In this document: positions 56,478-61,927 of the stretch, piece by piece | How the letters are laid out: each line of letters begins with the position of its first letter | Numbering within the stretch: the stretch's first letter is position 1 | DNA from: an uncultured Alphaproteobacteria bacterium | GTDB taxonomy: Bacteria; Pseudomonadota; Alphaproteobacteria; HIMB59 | Length of the DNA: 61,927 nucleotides | Reading direction: 5' to 3' | Assembly: GCA_902599405.1 (NCBI GenBank) | Contig: CACKFO010000010.1 | Location: 1 to 61,927 of the forward strand | Translations under genes and position numbers: made by a program | The notes under the pieces: generated by a model | The model's database searches: none | Told to the model about the DNA's origin: nothing | What the model saw: the letters and a program-made list of their open reading frames with translations, nothing else

Positions 56478-57812
56478 TTAATAAAAGGTATTATTTAACA
56501 ATGATAATATATCTTTTTTATCCTTAAACTCTTCAATTAACAAATCTGCAGGATTTTTTTGTTTTTCAACAATATTATATAATTTTTCAAGATGAATACT
56601 TTCATCTCTTCCTTCAGAATTAAGATAACCTCTTTTTTCTAATCCCTTGTTAGCGAGGTTAAGAAGGTTTTTACCATGCTCATATAAGGGCGAATTAATA
56701 AAGTTACTATTAAGTCCTTTATAAGGAACCTCTAGATACAAATTTAAAATATCATTCTCTTGCCACGAACTAGTTTCTTTCCAAAGATGTTCAAGATTTT
56801 CATCATCATAAAGTAAACCAACCCAAAATGCTGGAAGAGCACAAATCATTTCCCATTTCCCAGCGTCTGCACCTCTAAGTTCTATATATGACTTTAATCT
56901 TACCTCTGTAAAAATTGTGGAGAGATGATTTATCCAATCTTGTATTGATATGTTATAATTTGAAAGGTCTTTATTTGCGGTGTTTTTAGTTAACAATTCA
57001 TTAAAAGTATAATCTGTTGTGTCATATTGTTTTCCATTTATCTTTAAAAAATAGTTTTTTACTTCCAAAACAAAGTCAACATATTCCTCAATAGAAAAAT
57101 TCTTGTTCAGAAATGATCTTTTTATTCCACATCTTTGATCATCAGTGTCTTGCCATGTATAAATTCGGTTACTCACTAAATTATTATATTTCGACTCACG
57201 AAAGGGTGAATTACAAAATATACCCATAACTATTGGTTGAATTCTATTAGAAACAACAAATTTTTTAATTAGATCTGTTTCATTAAAATAATCTAAATTT
57301 GCTTGAACAGTACATGTTCGGGTCATCATATCTAATCCTCTTGAGCCAACTTTGGGCATATATTCTCTCATAATTTTATAACGCTCTTTTGGAATAAAAG
57401 TTAAATCCTCTAATTTACTTATTGGATCAAATCCCAGTCCTAAAATGCATAATTTATTCAATTCGGCATATTCATTTAATTCTCTTAAATGTTCATACGA
57501 CTCCGTACATGTTTGATGAACATTCTTTAAAATTTTACCAGATAATTCTAGTTGACACCCTGGCTCTAAAGTAATGCTAGCACCATTTTTAGACAAAGAT
57601 ATTAATTGATTGAAACTATTGTATTCTTTTTTTTGCCAACCCTTTGATAAGAAAAATTGAAATAAATTTTGTATACTTACCTCTCCATCAAATTGAAATC
57701 TTTTATTATCTTTATAAAAGATAAATTTTTCATGTTCAGTTCCAATGCCTTTATACTCAGGATCAGTAAAATTGGAGTAGAAATAATTTATAAGATCTGA
57801 TTTTTGTAACAA
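56478..57812 (-). CDS. gshA: Glutamate-cysteine ligase, plant/alphaproteobacterial type
   Basis: 444 residues. GCS2-type motifs: GIGTEHEKF, the ATP and substrate region GASITLEPGCQLELSG, MTRTCTVQANLDY and SYIELRGADAG. This branch, shared by plants and alphaproteobacteria, is distinct from the E. coli GshA. It makes gamma-glutamylcysteine for GshB, next gene. Its start is immediately after the stop of the transglycosylase gene. Confidence 0.93.
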   Translation of the reverse strand: MLQKSDLINYFYSNFTDPEYKGIGTEHEKFIFYKDNKRFQFDGEVSIQNLFQFFLSKGWQKKEYNSFNQLISLSKNGASITLEPGCQLELSGKILKNVHQTCTESYEHLRELNEYAELNKLCILGLGFDPISKLEDLTFIPKERYKIMREYMPKVGSRGLDMMTRTCTVQANLDYFNETDLIKKFVVSNRIQPIVMGIFCNSPFRESKYNNLVSNRIYTWQDTDDQRCGIKRSFLNKNFSIEEYVDFVLEVKNYFLKINGKQYDTTDYTFNELLTKNTANKDLSNYNISIQDWINHLSTIFTEVRLKSYIELRGADAGKWEMICALPAFWVGLLYDDENLEHLWKETSSWQENDILNLYLEVPYKGLNSNFINSPLYEHGKNLLNLANKGLEKRGYLNSEGRDESIHLEKLYNIVEKQKNPADLLIEEFKDKKDILSLLNNTFY

Positions 57813-58397
57813 TTAAAACACACTATTTTTATGAAAATTACATTTTGTTATTTGATTAGAATATTCTTTAGCTTGACGTTCTACTTTTTTTGCCACCTCT
57901 AAAAGCCATTTTTTTTTGTTATAAGATTTTTTTTGATACCCACCCTTGCCCTCATGATAAGCAAGGTAATGATTGTAAACATCACTTTTATCAATTTTCA
58001 ACAGACGGTAACTTCCATCAACATACCAACCTATAAAATCACTAGCATCTCTAAAATTTTTTCTATCGGCATTAAAGTTTTTTGTTGAAACTTTATACTC
58101 CTCCCATGTTCCATCTAAGGCCTGACTGTAACCATAAGCGCTTGATGGCCTTAAACCAGGTATAAAACCCAATACCTTTTTCCTCGGAGGCCTTGCAGTT
58201 CTTTCAAAAGAGGACTCTTGTTTAATAAAGCTTAATTGCAAACTAACTGGAACTCCCCATTTTTCTTTTGTTTTTTCTGCATATGATTTCCATTTAGGAT
58301 TTGTTTTGAAAATATCGCAAATATTTGCTGTGTTAAAAGACCTATCGGTTGTAATACAACCTGATAATAATAGAAAAAATATCAGTAAGTACTTCAC
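57813..58397 (-). CDS. Lytic transglycosylase lipoprotein (SLT domain)
   Basis: 194 residues. A lipoprotein signal peptide ends in LLSGC with lipid-attachment Cys14. The SLT catalytic segment is SFIKQESSFERTARP with the presumed catalytic Glu61, followed by PSSAYGYSQALDGTW and YLAYHEGKGGY, as in soluble and membrane lytic transglycosylases. It cleaves peptidoglycan in the periplasm. The gene overlaps the aminopeptidase stop by one base and abuts gshA. Confidence 0.9.
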   Translation of the reverse strand: MKYLLIFFLLLSGCITTDRSFNTANICDIFKTNPKWKSYAEKTKEKWGVPVSLQLSFIKQESSFERTARPPRKKVLGFIPGLRPSSAYGYSQALDGTWEEYKVSTKNFNADRKNFRDASDFIGWYVDGSYRLLKIDKSDVYNHYLAYHEGKGGYQKKSYNKKKWLLEVAKKVERQAKEYSNQITKCNFHKNSVF

Positions 58398-59737
58398 TAA
58401 TTAAAATTTTTCCTTAAAAAATCACTCATTATATCTAATCCCTGTAATGCGGCTCCTTTTGAGACTTGAGACCAAGCAAAGGTGTCAAAGTGAAACCAAG
58501 GTATATTGGGAGATTTTAAAAATTCTTGAAGAAAAAGTGCTGCCGTAATAGAACCAGCCATACCATCTAAAGATGCATTGCTAAGATCTGCTACTTGAGA
58601 TTTAATTTTAGACAAGTAAGGGGAGTACAAGGGTAATCTCCAACATCTCAATTTTTCTTTATTTAAATTTTCGATTTTTTTTGCAAATGTTTCATTATTA
58701 CAAAAATAAGCAGGAAGGTCTTCACCCAGAGCTACTCTTGCTGCTCCAGTAAGCGTTGCAAAATCAATAATCATACATGGGTTATAAGAAGAAGCTTTTT
58801 CTATTGCATCTGCTAACAAAAGTCTTCCCTCAGCATCTGTATGGGCAATTTCCACAGACTTTCCTGATACAGATGAATATACATCACCAGGTCTCATTGA
58901 TTTTGATGATATTGCATTTTCAGCGATTGGGGCAATTAAAATAATTTTAGTTTTTTTTAAAAAATAATTTGCTAACAAAAATAATGATATAGCGATAGCA
59001 GATCCTCCCATATCTTTTTTCATATTTCTCATTGAGGTACCTGGTTTTATGTTTACACCACCTGTGTCAAATGTAACGCCTTTTCCAATAATAACCAATG
59101 GTTTATCTTTTTTTGAAAGTTTTCGATTTGTTATTTCAATCACTTTTGGTTTTGAAGAGGAAGATTTACCAACAGCACATGTCAAAGGAAAATTCGAATT
59201 TATTTCTTTTTCAGTGTAATCAATAAAATTAAAACTTTTAAACAAATTATTATTTTTAATTTTTGAGTAATAAGTTGATGGGTTTAATTTATTTGCAGGG
59301 CTATTTATCAAGTCTCTTGAAAAATTAATACAATCTGAGTAAAAAGTTAAAAACTCTAATTCCTTTTGTTCCTTTACGTATAATAAATTTTTTTTAGATT
59401 TAGACTGATAATTATAGTTGCCCCAAGCCCATGCTTTGTATATTTCAGACTCCTTTGATTTGGCAAATTTACTGGAAATATAATAGTTACCAATGTTAGA
59501 TGCAGAAAAAGCGCAAATTGCCTCTAGGTTTTTATCTGCGCCCTCTCCTAATATGACCTCTTTCAATCTCCCGTCCTCATAGGGAATTTTGAGAATTTTT
59601 CCTGATTCTGCCTTGAAATTATTCGATAAAGCCCAATTTTTAGTAAAAGATGATTGTGTTAACAGCCATTTATCAAATTTACTTTGTGAAATGACAGAAA
59701 TTTTTGTAGAACACTCAGTATTATCATTGGTAAACAT
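58397..59737 (-). CDS. pepA: Leucyl aminopeptidase, M17 family
   Basis: 446 residues. Metal-binding motifs are VTFDTGGVNIKPGTSM, KDMGGSAIA and the signature TDAEGRLLLADAIEKA. The N-terminal domain is shorter than in classic PepA, so it may be closer to the PepB-like branch. It removes N-terminal residues from peptides in the cytoplasm. It starts 27 bases from the divergent htpG. Confidence 0.9.
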   Translation of the reverse strand: MFTNDNTECSTKISVISQSKFDKWLLTQSSFTKNWALSNNFKAESGKILKIPYEDGRLKEVILGEGADKNLEAICAFSASNIGNYYISSKFAKSKESEIYKAWAWGNYNYQSKSKKNLLYVKEQKELEFLTFYSDCINFSRDLINSPANKLNPSTYYSKIKNNNLFKSFNFIDYTEKEINSNFPLTCAVGKSSSSKPKVIEITNRKLSKKDKPLVIIGKGVTFDTGGVNIKPGTSMRNMKKDMGGSAIAISLFLLANYFLKKTKIILIAPIAENAISSKSMRPGDVYSSVSGKSVEIAHTDAEGRLLLADAIEKASSYNPCMIIDFATLTGAARVALGEDLPAYFCNNETFAKKIENLNKEKLRCWRLPLYSPYLSKIKSQVADLSNASLDGMAGSITAALFLQEFLKSPNIPWFHFDTFAWSQVSKGAALQGLDIMSDFLRKNFN

Positions 59738-59764
59738 TACTTATAATAAGGATATTAAAAAAAA

Positions 59765-61627
59765 ATGACTAAACAACAAGCGGAAAAGAAAACTGTAAAA
59801 TTTGAAACTGAAGTATCAAAGCTCCTAGATATAGTTGCTAATTCACTCTATACCGAAAAGGAAATATTTGTACGTGAATTAATATCAAATTCATCAGATG
59901 CTTGCGAAAAGCTTAGATATGTTAGTCAGACTGACTCCAAAGTTACTAAAACAAATAAATTCCAAATTCGAATTCATCTTAATGAAAAAAATAAAACTAT
60001 TTCAATTAAAGATAATGGGATTGGCATGGATGATAAAGATATGCAATCAAATTTAGGCACAATAGCTAAATCTGGAACGGAAGAGTTTATTAAAAAGATG
60101 GGTGATAAAAAGGGAGATATCAATCAAATTGGTAAATTTGGAGTTGGTTTCTATTCATCATTTATGGTTTCAGATCAAGTAGTAGTTAGATCAAAAAAAT
60201 ATGACTCATCCAGTGGTTACCTTTGGACTTCAGATGGTAAAGGTACATTTTCAATTGAGGAAACGGAATACAATGAAATTGGAACTGAAATTACGTTATC
60301 AATTAAGAAGGATGAGAAAGAGTTTTTAAGTAAATATAAAATAGAGGAAATAATAAAAAAGTATTCTGATTTTGTTCCTTTCCCCATTTTTGTAACATCC
60401 GAAGAAGATAAAAATGATAAGAAAAAAGATGATAAAACTGAAGAACAAGTAAACTCTGCTGAAGCCATTTGGCTAAAAGATAAATCAAAAATTAAAAAAA
60501 ATGACTACAAATCTTTTTATAATCAAGTTTCAAACTATTATGATGAGCCTTTAACAACTATTCACTTTAAAGCTGAGGGAGTTGTAAATTATACTGCCCT
60601 TTTATATTTACCAAAATCGCAGCCTCAAGATCTTTACCATCCAGATCGCAAAAACAAGTTAAAGCTATATGTTAATAAAGTATTTATTTCTGATAAGTTA
60701 GATGCATTAATTCCAGCTTGGCTTAGATTTGTGCCAGGTGTGGTAGACACAGAAGATCTTAGTTTAAATATCTCAAGAGAAATTCTCCAAAATAATGCCG
60801 TTATTAATAAAATATCTACTGCAATTACAAAAAGAGTTCTAAAAGAAATTCTAGAATTAAAAAAAAAGAAGCCAGATGAATTTAAAGATTTTTGGAAGAA
60901 TTTTGGACCTGTTGTAAAAGAGGGACTTTATGAGTTTAATGACTTTCATGATCAAATATTTGAGTTTTCAACTTTTAACTGCTCTGAGAAAGAGGAGATG
61001 ATAACTTTAGATCAATACGTAACTGATTTTTCAAACGAAAAAAAGAAAATCTATTATATTTCAGGCGAAAACAAGGAAAACCTCATTAATAGCCCTCAAA
61101 TGGAACTATTTAAAAATAAAAAAATAAATGTTTTGTTAATTACGGATCCAGTCGACGAATTCTGGATGCCTATGAAGATGAAATTCAAAGATTATGAATT
61201 TACATCTATTACTAAAGGTGAAGTAGATATTGAGGATAAAAAAGAGTCAAAAAAAGACAAACAAGAGCCAAAGGAAGACAAAGATTTTGTTGGTTTTTTA
61301 AAAGACAATCTGAAAGATAAAGTTAAAGATGTAAAAATTTCTAAAAGACTAACTACAAGTGCTTCATGTTTAGTAGCTGATGAGAACGATATGGATATGC
61401 ATTTAAAAAAACTGATGGCTGCTAATAATCAAAATATTTCTGATGAAAAAAGAATTTTAGAGATAAATATCAATCATGAATTAGTTAATAAATTAAAATC
61501 TTTAGATAAAAATCAAAAAGACAAATTCTGTGAAATTCTTTATGACCACGCAAAGCTAATGGAAGGTGAAAGCCTTGACGACCCAAAAAAATATACGAAT
61601 TTAGTCTCAGAACTCGTTTCGTTATGA
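59765..61627 (+). CDS. htpG: Molecular chaperone HtpG (Hsp90)
   Basis: 620 residues. GHKL ATPase motifs: ELISNSSDACEKLRY, DNGIGMD, GQ-type lid GKFGVGFYSSFMVSD and a GTEITL loop. The middle and C-terminal domains follow, with the conserved DLSLNISREILQ. A Lys/Glu/Asp-rich insert near residues 485-505 and another near 215-230 are unusually charged. It folds clients under stress. The stop codon overlaps the start of the zf-CHCC gene. Confidence 0.97.
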   Translation: MTKQQAEKKTVKFETEVSKLLDIVANSLYTEKEIFVRELISNSSDACEKLRYVSQTDSKVTKTNKFQIRIHLNEKNKTISIKDNGIGMDDKDMQSNLGTIAKSGTEEFIKKMGDKKGDINQIGKFGVGFYSSFMVSDQVVVRSKKYDSSSGYLWTSDGKGTFSIEETEYNEIGTEITLSIKKDEKEFLSKYKIEEIIKKYSDFVPFPIFVTSEEDKNDKKKDDKTEEQVNSAEAIWLKDKSKIKKNDYKSFYNQVSNYYDEPLTTIHFKAEGVVNYTALLYLPKSQPQDLYHPDRKNKLKLYVNKVFISDKLDALIPAWLRFVPGVVDTEDLSLNISREILQNNAVINKISTAITKRVLKEILELKKKKPDEFKDFWKNFGPVVKEGLYEFNDFHDQIFEFSTFNCSEKEEMITLDQYVTDFSNEKKKIYYISGENKENLINSPQMELFKNKKINVLLITDPVDEFWMPMKMKFKDYEFTSITKGEVDIEDKKESKKDKQEPKEDKDFVGFLKDNLKDKVKDVKISKRLTTSASCLVADENDMDMHLKKLMAANNQNISDEKRILEININHELVNKLKSLDKNQKDKFCEILYDHAKLMEGESLDDPKKYTNLVSELVSL

Positions 61628-61800
61628 GTGATCAAAACAAAATATCAGACCCTATAGAATATGTTTCAAAAAATACTGATATAGTAATGTGCGATGGTGG
61701 AAGTGGTGATTTAGGTCATCCAGCTGTTTATTTTAAATTTGGTATAAAAAAAGAAATTGTGTGTAACTACTGTAATAAAAAATTTTTAAAAAAAGACTAA
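61624..61800 (+). CDS. zf-CHCC (NDUFS6-like) zinc finger protein
   Basis: 58 residues. The zinc ligands follow the CHCC pattern: Cys23 in VMCDGG, His32 in LGHPAVYF, Cys47 and Cys50 in VCNYC. Members resemble the mitochondrial complex I accessory subunit NDUFS6 and are common in alphaproteobacteria, where they are often small independent proteins. The ATG overlaps the htpG stop (ATGA), so translation is coupled. Confidence 0.93.
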   Translation: MSDQNKISDPIEYVSKNTDIVMCDGGSGDLGHPAVYFKFGIKKEIVCNYCNKKFLKKD

Positions 61801-61927
61801 ATTTTTTTTTCTTTATTTACTTCTCTCACTAAAAAATCTCTAAGCGCTTCTATTTTTTTAGAACCCTTCAATTCAGGAGGATAAGTAAAATAAATTATTG
61901 TCTTTGGAGTATTTGCATTAGGTAAAA
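61797..61927 (-). CDS. LysR-family regulator, C-terminal part only
   Basis: The last 42 codons of a gene entering from the right edge. The ending IYFTYPPELKGSKKIEALRDF matches the C-terminal tail of LysR-type effector domains. It is convergent with the zf-CHCC gene; their stops share CTAA (61797-61800). Most of the protein, including the DNA-binding domain, is outside the window, so the target is unknown. Confidence 0.75.
   Translation of the reverse strand, partial: LPNANTPKTIIYFTYPPELKGSKKIEALRDFLVREVNKEKKI

Overview
The window looks like a stretch of chromosome from an A+T-rich, streamlined alphaproteobacterium, probably a free-living marine lineage of the SAR11/HIMB59/AEGEAN-169 kind. 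That lineage name is an inference. The class assignment rests on a circularly permuted two-piece tmRNA gene, COQ9 beside rpsU, a three-subunit transhydrogenase (pntAA-pntAB-pntB), DUF1244 and zf-CHCC proteins, and the block murA-hisG-hisD-infA-RNase G. Spacers are tiny, overlaps of neighbouring genes are common, and several convergent pairs share their stop codons. I see no phage, transposase, CRISPR array or plasmid functions.

Region by region. Bases 1-11104 (minus strand) are one tightly packed run: hflK-hflC-degP (membrane protease control and periplasmic protease), miaA, ilvB-ilvN-ilvC-leuA (branched-chain amino acids), then mreB-mreC-mreD (cell shape; mreD is cut by the window edge). Bases 11131-15331 hold a reduced Mrp ATPase, thyX, the tmRNA, several small proteins and tRNA-Phe. 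Bases 15342-20001 (minus) carry a short RNase G-like protein, infA, hisD, hisG, murA and a 35-residue basic peptide, divergent from clpB. Bases 22639-23773 are a run of small membrane proteins including a YqaA-type protein. Bases 23787-26016 hold a Cys-rich exported protein divergent from a secreted VCBS/ASPIC protein. Bases 26019-28531 carry a permuted ATP-grasp protein divergent from the proteasome-related hydrolase Anbu, followed by a 52-residue membrane peptide and a 26-residue peptide with nine cysteines. Bases 28621-30366 have a methyltransferase, small membrane proteins, tRNA-Thr, an exported protein and a G+C-rich stem-forming intergenic region that may be an undescribed RNA.

Bases 30455-40385 are mostly metabolism: a Bcp peroxiredoxin, L-2-hydroxyglutarate oxidase with a thioesterase, a 3-hydroxyisobutyrate-dehydrogenase-like enzyme with a BASS transporter, a FrnE/DsbA-like protein, a HisN-like phosphatase, and an ALDH / glutamine-synthetase-like / iron-ADH trio that could catabolise an amino alcohol through gamma-glutamylation. 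Bases 40448-47710 carry coq9, rpsU, the transhydrogenase genes, an ABC1 kinase, an M3 peptidase and DUF1244. Bases 47758-61927 carry pyk, an aspartate aminotransferase, uvrB, a cation/Ca2+ exchanger, an AsmA-like protein, glutathione synthesis (gshA-type and gshB), a lytic transglycosylase lipoprotein, leucyl aminopeptidase, htpG, a zf-CHCC protein and the 3' end of a LysR regulator.

The parts most worth a second look are the reduced Anbu locus with its neighbouring Cys-rich micropeptide, the structured region at 30241-30352, and the putative gamma-glutamyl amino-alcohol pathway.
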